Counted from the first letter of the stretch, positions 1 through 12,215 are shown. The stretch is DNA of 64,000 nucleotides from Siphonodentalium dalli (GCA_032622095.1 CP136065.1:60385094-60449093), one strand, 5' to 3'. Notes: generated by a model not told the origin, from the letters alone. Numbers and translations: made by a program.

Positions 1-899
1 GATACGGTAAATAACGAGCAGCATGCCTCAGTCCAGAATACAGTATATGCTTTTGATCTGTTTCAAGTATTGTGCAGAAAGTGTGCCATATAATATTTAG
101 GCACAGTTAAGCGCATGCACGTAACGGTTACAAACGTCTTATTATATTATAGCAACCACCAGTTGTTGTTTATACCTTAGTCGCAGGTGAATGACGTCAT
201 ATAATTTTTTTCTATATCCATCAGTGATTTTTCAAAGATCGCGGGTATGAATTTTGGAGAAATTGTCACGTGACTTCGGGTTAGCAACAGTGTTGAGATT
301 GCAAAAAAAAAACGCGGAATTTCGAATGAATCATCGGGATGAAAGTAACTACTTCACAACTTACGAAGAATTCACATGTGATTTAGGCCTATTAATTTCA
401 TTTAGACCAATTTCGAAAACGAAAAATGAAGACGTCATGACACGGTTTCTGACTTCATTTTTGATTTGTGGGCCAGAATCCAGACAAGATTGCACAATTC
501 ACGACACGTATTTTCAAGTTGGCATGTCATCTCCGCCGTGACCAACTGCATGATGTTACGTAAATTATTCTTAGCGTTATGTCGCCGATAAAAGGCATAT
601 TTGAGACACAACATGTGTGGTTGCTCCCTTACGTGTCACGTACGATTCATATTATATTATTACATGCTTGTTCAAGGAATTACATTGTTCACGCTGTTCC
701 ATATTTACAAATCTGTACGGAACACACGTTACATACGCATCCCGTTGACGTCACACGACAACCATGAAACCGTTGCTACCAATGTGCCTGAATAACCTTG
801 TAAGTCTATTCTTTAATTCACGGATTCTATGACCGGTGGCGTGTAATAAACACAGAACGACTCGTGCACATGTGTTAATTGATTAACAATCCCATCAAC
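1..899. other. No gene recognised
   Basis: Open frames here are short, have no recognisable domain and no convincing splice borders. The block 851-866 (cacagaacgactcgtg) is a partial extra copy of the arm of the palindrome that follows at 900. Confidence 0.5.
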
Positions 900-949
900 A
901 CTCTCGTGTCGTTCTGTGCATATATATATGCACAGAACGACACGAGAGT
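900..949. repeat. Perfect 50-bp palindrome
   Basis: Two 25-base arms are exactly complementary and meet in a TATATATATA centre. Each arm carries the core cgtgtcgttctgtgcat. A third, imperfect arm copy lies at 851-866, so this may be the fused termini of a small inverted-repeat element. No target duplication was identified. Confidence 0.8.
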
Positions 950-1902
950 AATATGACACATGTATACGAAATCCTGGAGGGAGGGCGAACTATCTGTAAC
1001 GAACAAACATCGTGAAGATTTAAAGATAAGGTGCATAAGTTAAGTTGTTTGTTGTTGAGATTTTTAATTTGCCGTCATGTTCAGATCGTTTCACCGTTGT
1101 GCTAAAACTTTTAAACCGTCCAACACTCGATCCACTTAAGACGACAGGTACATCAGATAACTACTTCTAAAGTTGGCGATAAAACAGGTTCTTAGACATA
1201 CATATATAGCAACTTAAATTGCGAGTTATGACAAATAAAACAGTCTTTTGCTATGAACGGTGAGAGTTTTATCGACGCAAAGTTTACATATTTTTATGTT
1301 CGCCCGACGAGTGTTGTGCAGTCGACTATATCGAATACTATATCGATCATCCAAGATGCCGGTCATTAATGTGCATATACATATATACATGCGAATGTTC
1401 TGATGTAATCTCATTTGGATTTACTAACATTTGTTATACAGATTTAAAGGGGATTCTCTGTAGATCATAGTTTATACTTCGTCGAAACTAATGACGACTG
1501 ACCAAAGCATAATATTCGCAATATAACTACAAGCAAACCATAGTCAGAAATGGTAACGCCCTCAAGATCATATTATTAGGCATATATATAAATTATAATC
1601 TAAAATATATTGGCTTCATGAATTCCTCAGAATTCCGTTAAAACAACTAATCCTTCAAATTATTACAAAAACTATATATGGCTTATTATACTGCATGTTT
1701 CTCATTCACCACGCCATGCACACGAGAAAGCCTCTAAATGTGGATAAAAAATCTACTAATCGGATTAAATGCACGCCCGATACTTCGCAATACGACCTTT
1801 ATTATACATTCCAACTGAGATATACGTCACCAGCAAAGTTAGCTCTTATATTATGCATTGTGTTCCCGCAATAAAATTTTCAAGAGTGGACCCGTCAAAA
1901 AC
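950..1902. other. No gene recognised
   Basis: AT-rich sequence with scattered stops in all frames. I see no domain, RNA gene or clear repeat. Confidence 0.45.
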
Positions 1903-1934
1903 ATCCGCAGTAGGGTCCTGCGAATTGGATATTT

Positions 1935-2004
1935 TGATCGAATCGAATATCGAATCGAATTCACGAAATCGAATCGAATATCGAATCGAATATCGAATCG
2001 AATC
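1935..2004. repeat. GAATCGAATATC subterminal minisatellite
   Basis: Several imperfect direct copies of gaatcgaatatc lie just inside the left hAT end, with a matching cluster inside the right end at 3889-3965. In hAT elements such subterminal repeats serve as transposase binding sites; that role is inferred here. Confidence 0.7.
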
Positions 2005-2316
2005 ATAGCTGTGTGTTGCATTCTTGATTAGGCACGTTTTGTCAACGATTAGACCATTTGTGAAACGTTCTATGAACTACATGCATGAAGTTCCATCACA
2101 ACTTATGTGGTGATGAACCATCGTTTGAGATACTATTAACTTCAATTGATAATTGTCGAGAAAACAAAAGAGATTAAAACGTCCATGCGACCATCACAAC
2201 GATTAATATATTACCTCTAAAGTTCTAAACGGATTATCGGAACTAAAATCACGTGGAATTTCTACAGCTTGCATGTATATGCATAATTGCAAATCGGCAT
2301 TCAGAAACACCCGTTG

Positions 2317-2538
2317 TTATAAACTTGAAGACGCAAAGAGGGTAGCCTCTTCATGTAGTGGTTGATGCTTCTTTAACAGATGATTCCATAGATGGGTCGT
2401 TGTCCCAGATGTTTGCGATTTATACACCATGTTGCATTCATCACACGTGTAAGTCCATGCACTGCCTGCAGCTTTATCATGTTTAAAATAAGCATGAATG
2501 ACGGACGACATTTTGTCCTGTGTAAAAGAAAGCTCCAA
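2317..2538 (-). pseudogene. BED-type zinc finger, hAT transposase N-terminal fragment
   Basis: A 73-residue frame reads minus inside the hAT element. An aromatic lead (AWTYTCDEC) is followed by C32-x2-C35, then THLWNHLLKKH with H53 and H58 as the second metal pair, the BED-finger arrangement (aromatic, Cx2C, about 13-20 residues, Hx3-5H). The BED domain binds DNA at the transposon ends. A full hAT transposase is normally over 500 residues with an RNase H-like core and dimerisation domain. Here the frame stops soon after the finger and nothing downstream on the minus strand (2317 down to 1911) encodes the rest. It is therefore a decayed or internally deleted gene. An alternative start is Met10. 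A domesticated BED protein is possible but the length argues against it. Confidence 0.75.
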
Positions 2539-2659
2539 GACTGAAAGTCAACTTCAAAACGGAACAGCGCCAGAATGCACTTTTCGACACTGGGAACACG
2601 TGTTGTTTACATTCTCACCCATATTACATAGCGCGGAATCTGAGATGGATAGACGGCGG

Positions 2660-3607
2660 TTAAGGGGGAGACGCACGTAAATCCAGCCAGAAATGGCAAG
2701 TGATTTTCAACAAAGAATTTCTCTGGATCTACCTGGTGAAATTTTTTGAATTTTACATATAATAATTTTCATTATATATAGAATCAGAGCAATTATAAAG
2801 AGACAATAACAATAATGGATTTTAATACATTTGAGAGGTTGAACATATTTGTTTCGTTTTTGTCCCTTTAGGTACCGAGAACTGACAGAAAAATTTATAA
2901 TTTGAAACAACATGTCAACCATCAAATAGCTTATTGTCTTGACCCCATGAGAGGAGGCTTCATTTGTATCATAATGTTGAGTTAGCTTTTTAATTGCATA
3001 TTATAGCATCATACCCCATGTATTATAATGAAGAATAAAGCAGTCACAAATATGCCAGCCCAATGAAAACAAATGTTCAAATGTGGTGCTGTCCACTCAA
3101 GCAGGAAGCAATCAACAGAAATTAGGCCACAGTGTTAAGAGATATGGTGGTCAGATTTAACTTGGTTATGAACCCATGACCCAGAACTCAACTGAGCCCA
3201 ATTTTTCAATGACCAACAAGCATGGCATGAAAATTCTCAATAATAAAATATTATTTATGGTAGTTGTCTTTCTGAATGAAAATAATCATTTAATTTCATG
3301 AATCAAGAAAAAGTAAGTCTCCTCTCATGGTCTTCAGATATGATATCATGTATATATGAAATGCACTTTCTAAAAAATTCTGTTTTACAGTAGTTCTCGG
3401 TACCTGAACACAGTGAAATTTTAAAGATTTTTCATGCCATAAAAGTAAAGTAAATGAGATTATAATAACCAAATGTCCAATGGTTCTTATGTATGGTACC
3501 ACAATAATCTCTTGTACAAAATTTCACAAAGATATTCCTGATAGATTTAGAGAAAATACATTTTGAAATACCAGGAAATTTTGGCAAAACGTGCGTCTGA
3601 CCCTTAA
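2660..3607. mobile_element. TTAA-flanked non-autonomous element, copy A
   Basis: Bounded by TTAA on both sides (2660-2663, 3604-3607) with short inverted ends: left TTAAGGGGGAGACGCACG, right the complement of TTAAGGGTCAGACGCACG. TTAA duplication is typical of piggyBac and Kolobok elements. A second copy at 57834-59949 aligns along its length. There is no coding capacity. It sits inside the hAT element and is therefore younger than it. Confidence 0.75.
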
Positions 3608-4141
3608 AGCTATCGATTGCTCAGTCTCATAGCTATTATAATTTACCGCGTCGTCGGTCCATTGGCAATCTGCGAGCTTTTGCTACCATTTTAAAGCTAG
3701 AATTCAGACGTGTTTAGTTGTCCTATCGTGGCTATTCTTATATTTAATAGCATGTGCATGAACATCCGCAATGCACAATAAGAATTACAATGTGCATATA
3801 TACATAATTTTCTTTGATTAAAAGCCACAAAACAGCTAAGATCGACGTGTGTACTTGTCCGTAAACAACCTACTTTTCCATCAGAGTATATTCGAAATTT
3901 CGAGTTGGCAATTTCGACTCGAATTCGAATCGAATTTGACTTTCGAATCGAATATCGAATATTCGCAGGAGCCTAATCCGCAGGTGACATTGTTAAAATA
4001 TCAGAAAAGTACCGTAATTCGGTTGAGATTACAGGCTCACACGCTGATTCTCTGTTTGGGCTAAGCTGTTTTGTTATCAATCGCTTTGAAAGCACAACCT
4101 TTACAAGTGAGAAGATATGAAAATGAAAGATGGCTATTCAA

Positions 4142-5045
4142 CGGTGTGACTAATTAGTGCCCGGGCACGCCCGGGCAAGCCCGGGCACGCCCGGGCAGGT
4201 CTTGGTGGTCTCATGGGCCCGCAGACAGTCTAATATGATGCCATATGGTAGTAGGATACAGAATAAGCATATATTAGGAAAACTGACTTGCTGTGTCGTC
4301 CACCGGCGGGTTTATTAACCATTTAAATGCCGATATTGACTAAAAGAACCCGGGAGAGCCCAGACGGACGCATAGACCCGAGCATATTATATATTGATGA
4401 CTAATGGTTGCGAGGCACTTACTAAAGGTATATTGCAAATATTGACTCGCTATCTCGTTCGCGGCCGGCTTCATTAACCCCTTAAATGACGATATGTGCC
4501 AGAAGAACATGGCGCAAGCCCGGGCACGCCCGGGCAGGCCCTGGTGGTCTCATGGGCCCGCAGACAGTCTAATATGATGTCATATGGTAGTAGGATACAG
4601 AATAAGCATATATTAGGAAAATTGACTTGCTGTGTCGTCCACCGGCGGGTTTATTAACCATTTAAATGCCGATATTGACTAAAAGAACCCGGGAGAGCCC
4701 ATACGGACGCATAGACCCGACCATATTATATATTGATGACTAATGGTAGCGAGGCACTTACTAAAGGTATATATTACAAATATTGACTCGCTATCTCGTT
4801 CGCGGCCGGCTTCATTAACCCCTTAAATGACGATATGCGCCAGAAGAACACGCGCAAAAAGCCCGACCACGAGAGAGCTCGGGGAAGTCCTGGTGGCACC
4901 ATGGACCAGTGATCGGTATAGTGTGATGCCTTATGTCGGTAGGGTGGCTGGTATGAACATTTACTGCCGTTATATATCGTTCACGGCGGGTTCATTTATA
5001 ATATTGGTGCCCACTCGATCAGGAATTGGCGGCATTATTGGCCAT
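4142..5045 (+). repeat. Left arm of foldback: ~339-bp tandem units
   Basis: Units run forward, for example tggtggtctcatgggcccg at 4204 and again about 339 bp later. The third unit (from about 4891) is diverged and breaks off near the centre. Confidence 0.8.
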
Positions 5046-5093
5046 TTTTACTTGCAAATATATTTATGTATAAAATGTTTCAAGGTGATGTGA

Positions 5094-5116
5094 TATATAT
5101 ATATATATATATATTT
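5094..5116. repeat. (TA)n microsatellite in foldback centre
   Basis: An alternating TA run followed by a T tract lies in the unique spacer between the two arms. Confidence 0.85.
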
Positions 5117-5214
5117 TTTTTATTTACTGATAGTGCCGTTTAGATGAAATAAAGTTTATAAGTTCTCTAAAACCTTATTATTTATTCCCGTAGTTCACCC
5201 CGTGTACGTGGTAT

Positions 5215-6793
5215 ATCGCCAAACCCGAAGGTATCACCGAACCCGAGAAGTCTCCAGGGTTCTTCTAGTTAATATCGGCAATTAAATGGTTAATTAACCC
5301 GCCGGTGGACGACACAGCAAGTCAATTTTCATAATCTATGCTTATTCTGTATATATCCTACTACCATATGACATCATATTAGACTGTCCGCGGGCCCATG
5401 AGGCCATCAGGGCCTGCCCTGACTTGCCCGGGCTTTCCCGTGCTCTCTTGGTGCAGATCATCATTTAAGGGATTAATAAAGCCGGCCGCGAACGAAATAG
5501 CGAGTCAATATTTGCAATATACCTTTAGTAAGTGCCTCGATCCCATTATTCATCAATATATAATATGATCGGGTCGCTGTGTCAGTCGAGGCTCTCCCGG
5601 GTTCTTTAAGTTAATATCGGCATTTAAAGTGTTAATAAACCCACCGGTTGATGACACAGCAAGTAAATTTGCATGCTTATTCAGAATCCTACTACCGTAC
5701 GGAATCATATTAGACTGTCCGCGGGTTCAGGAGGCAGCCAGGGCCTGTCCGGGCTTGCCCGGGCTTGCCGCGTTCTTCTGGCGCATATCGTTATTTAAGG
5801 GGTTAATGAAGCCGGCGGCGAACGAGATAGCGAGTCAATATTTGCAATATACCTTTAGTAAGTGCCTCGCAACCATTAGTCATCAATATATAATATGGTC
5901 GGGTCTATGCGTCCGTCTGGGCTCTCCCGGGTTCTTTTAGTCAATATCGGCATTTAAATGGTTAATAAACCCGCCGGTGGACGACACAGCAAGTCAATTT
6001 TCATAATATATGCTTATTCTGTATCCTACTACCATATGACATCATATTAGACTGTCTGCGGGTCCATGCGATCACCAGGGCGTTCCCGGGCGTGCCCGGG
6101 CTTGCGCCATGTTCTTCTGGCACATATCGTCATTTAAGGGGTTAATGAAGCCGGCCGCGAACGAGATAGCGAGTCAATATTTGCAATATACCTTTAGTAA
6201 GTGCCTCGCAACCATTAGTCATCAATATATAATATGGTCGGGTCTATGCGTCCGTCTGGGCTCTCCCGGGTTCTTTTAGTCAATATCGGCATTTAAATGG
6301 TTAATAAACCCGCCGGTGGACGACACAGCAAGACAATTTTCATAATATATGCTTATTCTGTATCCTACTACCATATGACATCATATTAGACTGTCTGCGG
6401 GTCCATGAGATCACCAGGGCGTGCCCGGGCTTGCGCCATGTTCTTCTGGAGCATATCGTCATTTAAGGGGTTAATGAAGCCGACCGCGAGCGAGATAGCG
6501 AGTCAATATTTGCAATATATACCTTTAGTAAGTGCCTCGCTACCATTAGTCATCAATATATAATATGGTCGGGTCTATGCGTCCGTCTGGGCTCTCCCGG
6601 GTTCTTTTAGTCAATATCGGCATTTAAATGGTTAATAAACCCGCCGGTGGACGACACAGCAAGTCAATTTTCACAATATATGCTTATTCTGTATCCTACT
6701 ACCATGTGGCATCATATTAGACTGTCTGCGGGCCCATGAGAACACCCGGACCTGTACTGCCCGGGCGTGCCCGGGCACTAATTAGTCACACCC
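5215..6793 (-). repeat. Right arm of foldback: ~335-bp tandem units, inverted
   Basis: Five inverted copies have phrase spacings of 331, 337, 339 and 331 bp. The middle copies are nearly identical to each other, more so than to the copies nearest the centre, suggesting recent unequal exchange or gene conversion within the arm. Confidence 0.8.
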
Positions 6794-6939
6794 CTATTCA
6801 AAGCTATTTCGAGGTGTAACGCCGATGCGGAGCAAAGAGGTATACTATATTACTAGTCTACAAATTATTTATTATGAGAAAACGACTTTTGTCCAAATGC
6901 CATCCCGTCTAAAACATCTGAATGCGACAGTTAACCGTT

Positions 6940-7180
6940 CCTATACTAAATACTTAATGACGATTTGTTCCATTAGGAGATGTTCAGATAATAAATCAAC
7001 GAACGAACATTTACCACCCATGAATATGAATTCTTCTGCTCTTGTGTTATCATTGTTTTCTGTTTGTCCTCTGCTTGTATTATACCTGAACATTCCACCA
7101 AATGAATAATAGATCTTTCCAATGTATAAATATATAACTGGATGGTAGAATCCATTCAGTATATAAAGGGTTAACACAGA
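6940..7180. repeat. Dispersed repeat, partner of 40085-40310
   Basis: Shares an ordered series of phrases with 40085-40310, including ctttccaatgtata and related flanks (gataataaatcaacg against gataataagttcaacg). It is an uncharacterised dispersed element; open frames in it are short and unrecognised. Confidence 0.55.
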
Positions 7181-7293
7181 ACATATCGCAATTCGCTCCA
7201 GAATAATGGGGATGTCTTGGTAACAAGTAAATCATTGACTATACATTCTTGCATTATGTGATTCTCTGTGTGGTCAAAGATGAACAGGGTCAA

Positions 7294-7354
7294 GCTCTAG
7301 AACCCTTGATAACCACACGTCTTAAAGATGTGTGGTATCAAGCGTTTCTAGAGC
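7294..7354. repeat. Imperfect hairpin, ~60 nt
   Basis: Arms beginning gctctagaa and ending ttctagagc enclose a second pairing (cttgat/atcaag and ccacac/gtgtgg) around a short loop. Confidence 0.7.
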
Positions 7355-7959
7355 GCGGCACTTAGATACGACAGAAGGCGGTCATTCAAAGCTATTTTGA
7401 TGAGTAATTCCAATGTGATGTTCCTCATTTCATTATAAGATGCAGTTACCCCGAACGCCACCTGTTGTGTAAACGACTGGTAATGCGGAATTCCAGCAGG
7501 CGTCCGCGCAATTACCCTCTATATATAACAGAACGAGATTGATGAAGCGTGATTCTCACATAAGGGATAATCCGTTATTGGAAAAAAACACTTACGAAGC
7601 CACAATCAACCTCATTTAAATGTTGGCACGCAACCAGAACAAGATTGTAGCGATGAACATTAATAATATCTGTTGGTTTGTGCTAACTGTGCTAACTGTG
7701 CTATAATAAAAATATATATACATGTATATAGTTGGGATTTTAATAAAGGAATCTTCATCTTTTTAACGTTTGTTATGTTGCTTGTGATTCTGTAGGTAAT
7801 TTTACCTCCATAACTTCCGAGTCAATTCAAACTCTCATTCTGGCTATTTACATAAAATACACAGATGCGACATCGTTTATACTATACACTCAACAGTTAC
7901 GCTGATATGACACTTTAATATGTTTTGAGATGAAAAGTTAGCGGTTTTGTCCAGGAACC

Positions 7960-7962
<3 letters not shown>

Positions 7963-7991
<29 letters not shown>
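7963..7991. repeat. (TA)n microsatellite
   Basis: A TA run immediately before a dispersed-repeat start (tgtctgtccgtttgtctgtt, about 8006). The same arrangement begins the repeats at 12216 and 12598. Confidence 0.85.
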
Positions 7992-7992
<1 letters not shown>

Positions 7993-8159
7993 CTGAGTAG
8001 GATATGTCTGTCCGTTTGTCTGTTCGGATTGTTCTCCCAAACGGCTGGTCCGATTACAACCAAATTTGGTCCGGTGTGGTGACAGGGGTACCTGGCGGAG
8101 GTTATAACGGCGTTAGTTTTTCAAAATTTTGATTTAAATAAATTAAATTAAATAAATAC

Positions 8160-8370
8160 AAAAAAATACACACGAAATTAAAATAAGTTCACTATGGGCC
8201 TATTTCAGCATAAAATAAATGTGAACATATTTGCAGACCAGATGTACGCTCTTTATATATGTGTTTGCACTGTGTCCCGCGCCATCCAATAGAATAACGG
8301 GTATAAGTCAAATATGAACCAATGTCATTGATTATGTTCAGTATGAACCTATTTGCACAAGAATATATTG
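8160..8370. repeat. Dispersed repeat 'aacctatttgc' family
   Basis: Contains aagttcactatgggc and tatgaacctatttgcac, both found inverted at 39721-39840, and partly again at 31628-31745. The shared order of phrases shows a transposable repeat family. No protein is encoded. Confidence 0.55.
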
Positions 8371-9940
8371 AAGAAGCATAATCAATATTATCATTATATA
8401 AAAAAGAGTAGGATCTCTCATGTGCGCGAAGCGTACAATGTACAAAGGGGCCCCTCCGACGCTGAACAGAGTTTCCCGAAGGGAGCCTGTCTCAGCTAGT
8501 TTGCAATATATATTGAGTGCAGAAGACAGAAGACTCACAACAGCAATATCAGACGACGTCTTAGATAGAACTGCTCCTTCACTGAGATTCTACTTTGAGT
8601 TTAATGTTTCCTTGAAGTACAAACTAAGACAGTTCTTGCCGAATTTCGCCATTTAGACTGTTCCTTGACCGAATTAATCCAACCGCCGACTCATTGTAAC
8701 ATTATTCTATTGGCAACAGTAACCTGATTTACAAAATTGAAGAAAAATGAAATTGACTGCAAATTTGCAATATATTTCGATGATCTCGTGGGAAATTAAT
8801 GTGGAAATTTTAGCGCAGTTGTTGAATAATCTTATTTAAGACTTCCGCTGCAGTCAAATTAGTATTTGCATTCATCGGTTTAAGTGCGTGAAACTGGAAA
8901 CCAAGCATATTATTGTATAATTATACACGACGTTGTTCTTACGAGATATCATCGGTGGATTAGAGTTGTTATGTGCTCTGTTATGGTATGTCATTTTAGC
9001 TTTCGTTTCATGCCATCAAACTCTGGGCTACAACGATGGCCGTGGTGGGTTAATTAGAACCTCATCGGCGAACATCTATATACCAAATTTCAAACTGATC
9101 TGATCTGAGTTGATGAACAACTTATAGTGTACGAGTATGCTATATGAGCATGGCCATTTATATAAATCGCGTTAGTGAACCATTGCCTCAAACTTTCAGT
9201 TGTTTCTATATTCCAGCATTTTGGAAAAAAAATTGGGAAGTTTTACTTTACCTTCTAATCCTATCTATCCGGTAGTTATCCAAATCTTTTAAAACCGAGA
9301 GATTTCCACGTCCGTGCACATGCCAAAACACTTATATAACGCCACGTATACTTTAACGTCTGCCAAGCAAAGCCTCGTACATTTATGTCCACTGATCAGT
9401 CTGATCGGCCCATATCAATTACCTGAAATCATTTTTGTTGAAAAATATCGACTGAGAAAAGGTATCGCAATGTTGGACACCATCGGTAACCCTTTATATC
9501 AAGTATGGATGGGCACACTGCAAAAGTATTCGAGAAGCAATCACCTCTGTGAAGCAGAATTGGAGTAAGTTATGGCAAATTTATATTGCAAACTATCAAA
9601 TGGATATTAAAACCTCAAAACCCATGTTACTTGGTAATGATACATTCGTTTGGATTACACCGGGAACAATAAGTTTGCGGCGCGCAAAGCGTTGCATTAA
9701 TGAATTATATGTTCATTGTCGTTTTAAAGCCTCGTGTCTGTTTGCACTCCAAAATACACCTAATAATATTCTCTTTTGAATTTTTCCCGGTATTTAAATT
9801 GGTCGATAAATACCTGAACTACATATATACGACCATTATATTCGTTTTAATAATCAAAATTATGTGTTGCATCATAAAAGTTTCAGAGCGACGGAGGCTC
9901 TAAAATGTCTTCCCATGGTCTACAGTTGCAATGTGTTGGC
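8371..9940. other. No gene recognised
   Basis: Frames up to about 84 codons have no domain, no splice context and no homologous partner within the window. Confidence 0.4.
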
Positions 9941-9942
9941 AA

Positions 9943-10044
9943 CCGCTGACTGATTATATATCGGGATTGGTTTGATCCGCTGACTGATTATATATCGGGA
10001 TTGGTTTGAACCGCTGACTGATTATATATCGGGATTGGTTTGAT
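9943..10044. repeat. 34-bp minisatellite, 3 copies
   Basis: Three consecutive copies start at 9943, 9977 and 10011. The unit core is ccgctgactgattatatatc. The copies are virtually identical, so the array is young. Confidence 0.95.
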
Positions 10045-10136
10045 TGGTTGGTGCTTATCTTAGTTTAACTTCTTCGCTGCTATGACGTCCGTAACTATTA
10101 CGGGCGTAAAAGTGCACGTCGGATGCTATATGGTCC

Positions 10137-10632
10137 GTAGGTACTATATATATATATATGTGACCCGCCATATCAAATCCAGTCGGAAGTCGGGATTTTT
10201 TTACCCTGTGCCAATGCGTTCTCTTATATATGCGAGTCGACCATAGGTCGCCTCGCATATATAAGAGAATGCATTGGATTAACAATTTTTTATCATGTTT
10301 TTTAAATAAATGTTTCTTACAATTTTTAGGACATAAAATTAAAAAAATCATCCATTACCCTGCAGGGAGCCCCACACATATATAGAAGCACATAGAAGAG
10401 TGTCGTCTGCTCATGTTTGTCTGGGGCTCTGTATGGGTGAAATTATAAAATTGTTAAAGAATACAAGAAGAAATTATTAAAATTGTAAAAAATTGTTAGG
10501 CCAATGCATTCTCTTATATATGTGAGGCGACCTATGGTCGACTCGCATATATAAGAGAATGCATTGGCACAGGGTAAAAAAAACCCGACTTCCGACTGGA
10601 TTTGATATGGCGGGTCACATATATGGACCTAC
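10137..10632. mobile_element. Inverted-repeat MITE with nested 67-nt palindromes
   Basis: Outer inverted repeats run from gtgacccgccatatcaaatc (10160) to its complement ending at 10618. The pairing extends through TA runs to GTAGGT/ACCTAC at 10137 and 10632. Each terminal repeat contains a near-perfect 67-nt palindrome (10211-10277 and 10501-10567) starting ccaatgc and ending gcattgg. No coding capacity. The same palindrome occurs in TTAA-flanked elements elsewhere in the window. Confidence 0.85.
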
Positions 10633-10754
10633 TTCAGCACACTAGCAGTAGGCCATTATTCATAACTGGAACTTAGAGATTGGTTCATCGGAATAACTAT
10701 ATGTTGAAGTTTCAAACAGTATATGATGTTCCACGATTATGAACGATACTATCC

Positions 10755-11110
10755 TTTTAAAGTGATGTGAAACACTCAGGCAGGGTGATCGAATAGAAAA
10801 TCACAATAATCTTGTTCAAAGTAGTATTTTTACAAATATTATATCCAAATTGACAAACACACACCGTCATTCTTATATATTAATTAAATGCAGTCACTTT
10901 CGGTGGCAAAATCATTTTCATTAGTTTATCGCCGATAGATGCGTCCCGAATCGAGTAGTAAATATTTACAATTGAGCGTAGTTCAGACGATGCTTTATAT
11001 GGAATGGTGCGGTCGATTTGCTTCAAATCTTCGGTGATGTTAGTATGATGTTACATTCCTTCAGTTGGCATAGCATCTGAATACTAGCTTATCAGTTTCA
11101 CTCACCCGAA
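10755..11110 (+). repeat. Dispersed repeat, partner of 34617-34970
   Basis: Shares long phrases with 34617-34970 in the same orientation, such as aaagtgatgtgaaacactc, cttatatattaattaaatgc and gtagttcagacg. No domain could be assigned on either strand. Confidence 0.75.
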
Positions 11111-11245
11111 CATGTACATAATATGTCTTTAACTGAGTCAGTTTTATGGTTCTTGTGATATTCCCGTTATATTTTTCCATTGGAAAATTGCAATAACGTC
11201 AACAGCCCAGCACACGAGTCATAACGTCATTTAACAGCAAAGAGG

Positions 11246-11460
11246 TTAAGCCTTTCATTACCAAATACGATTTTTGTATCAACCCATATTTCCCTGATAA
11301 TTTTTCAAATTTTTTGATTATAATAATGTGATACATTGATGGAGAGAGCTCATAGAGCTCTTTCCATCAATGTATCACATTATTATAATCAATAAATTTG
11401 AAAAATGAACAAGGAAATATGGGTTGATACAAAAATCGGACTTGGCAGTGAAAGGGTTAA
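11246..11460. mobile_element. TTAA-flanked foldback MITE
   Basis: A nearly complete 215-bp palindrome. Ends are ttaagcctttcatt left and gtgaaagggttaa right. The arms share ggaaatatgggttgataca and cattgatgga and meet at gagctcatagagctc. Both ends carry TTAA, in the style of piggyBac-type MITEs. Confidence 0.8.
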
Positions 11461-11972
11461 GCCATTGTACATAATTTGGGGTTCAAACGAGCCATGTCCC
11501 TTTAATTCGGTGCACATATCTAGTTTTGACGTACGTCTGAATTGGATCGTGATTGCATGGTATAAAACAGGAATCCAGAGAATTCCAGGCGTTCTTATTG
11601 CCATATCTGGTCAGGATGTTGCGATCTTTTGTCACACAGAGCCGCACTTTCGAACGACAGCAGAGCCTTTCCAGCCACGAGTTGGTTCTATGTCTATACC
11701 GCCGTATAGTATTCAGTTTATGGAACCCACTCACAAAAAAAAATGCTCCTAAATTTTCGCGGAGGGCCAGGATGGGGTACATGTATATGCATATATACAC
11801 ACATATTCTGTTCAGTCATGATCAGTTAAAAGTAATAAATTCATTGGGAATCATAACAGTTAATATCGTAAAAGTACAAAATTGGTTAAACTCTAATATG
11901 AAACACAATGGTTCAATATTGATCAGAGTAGGAACAACAATGACTCTAGTCGAAAACGTAGAGGGAAAATAG
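11405..11972 (+). other. Overlapping open frames, unassigned
   Basis: Two plus frames (11405-11752, 115 codons; 11553-11972, 139 codons) and one minus frame overlap here. None shows a recognisable domain, and the first starts inside the MITE arm. Chance frames are the most likely explanation. Confidence 0.25.
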
Positions 11973-12215
11973 AGCTTTCAGTTGTCTGCCTGAATAACGC
12001 TTGATGAGATAGAAACCAGTGATAACTTTGATTTCTTGGAATTGCACAAGGAGATAGTTGATACAAACATAGAATTTAAGGATATTCCAGTGTTTGACAC
12101 AAATGCTTCCCAATACCTATATAACACCGTAAGGCTATAACAAGAAAACTAAGATGCATGCATCAGGTCGGCCGTGAACTATCTACCATAGAATTGTTGT
12201 AGCTATCGATTATAC

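Larger units (their letters stand above)
1911..3975 (-). mobile_element. hAT-superfamily DNA transposon, internally deleted
   Basis: The ends are inverted repeats: left TAGGGTCCTGCGAAT at 1911, right the complement of TAGGCTCCTGCGAAT ending at 3975. The element is flanked by an exact 8-bp direct duplication ATCCGCAG (1903-1910 and 3976-3983), the duplication length of hAT elements. Subterminal GAATCGAATATC-type repeats lie inside both ends (about 1935-2004 and 3889-3965). The minus strand carries a BED zinc-finger remnant, as expected of a hAT transposase N terminus, but no catalytic domain. A TTAA-flanked element (2660-3607) is inserted in it. Ends and duplication are seen directly; the superfamily follows from duplication length plus BED finger. 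Confidence 0.85.
4142..6793. mobile_element. Foldback transposon with tandem-unit arms
   Basis: Two oppositely oriented arms, each of tandem units of about 331-349 bp, meet around 5060-5215. The left arm has about 2.6 units, the right arm 4.7. The phrase agactgtc recurs on the right at 5381, 5712, 6049, 6388 and 6719. Outer ends are inverted: GGTGTGACTAATTAGTGCCC left, its complement right. An 8-bp direct repeat CTATTCAA flanks both sides (4134-4141, 6794-6801), so this is a discrete insertion. Each unit is itself a diverged dimer of roughly 160-180 bp. GC-rich gcccgggcacgcccgggca runs cap the units. No transposase is present. The superfamily is unclear: 8-bp duplications occur in hAT and others. 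Confidence 0.85.

Noticed and set aside
4142-6793. CRISPR-like or satellite array
   Set aside because: Units are ~335 bp with no short repeat-spacer pattern, and the DNA is animal. Inverted arms and a target duplication show a foldback transposon.
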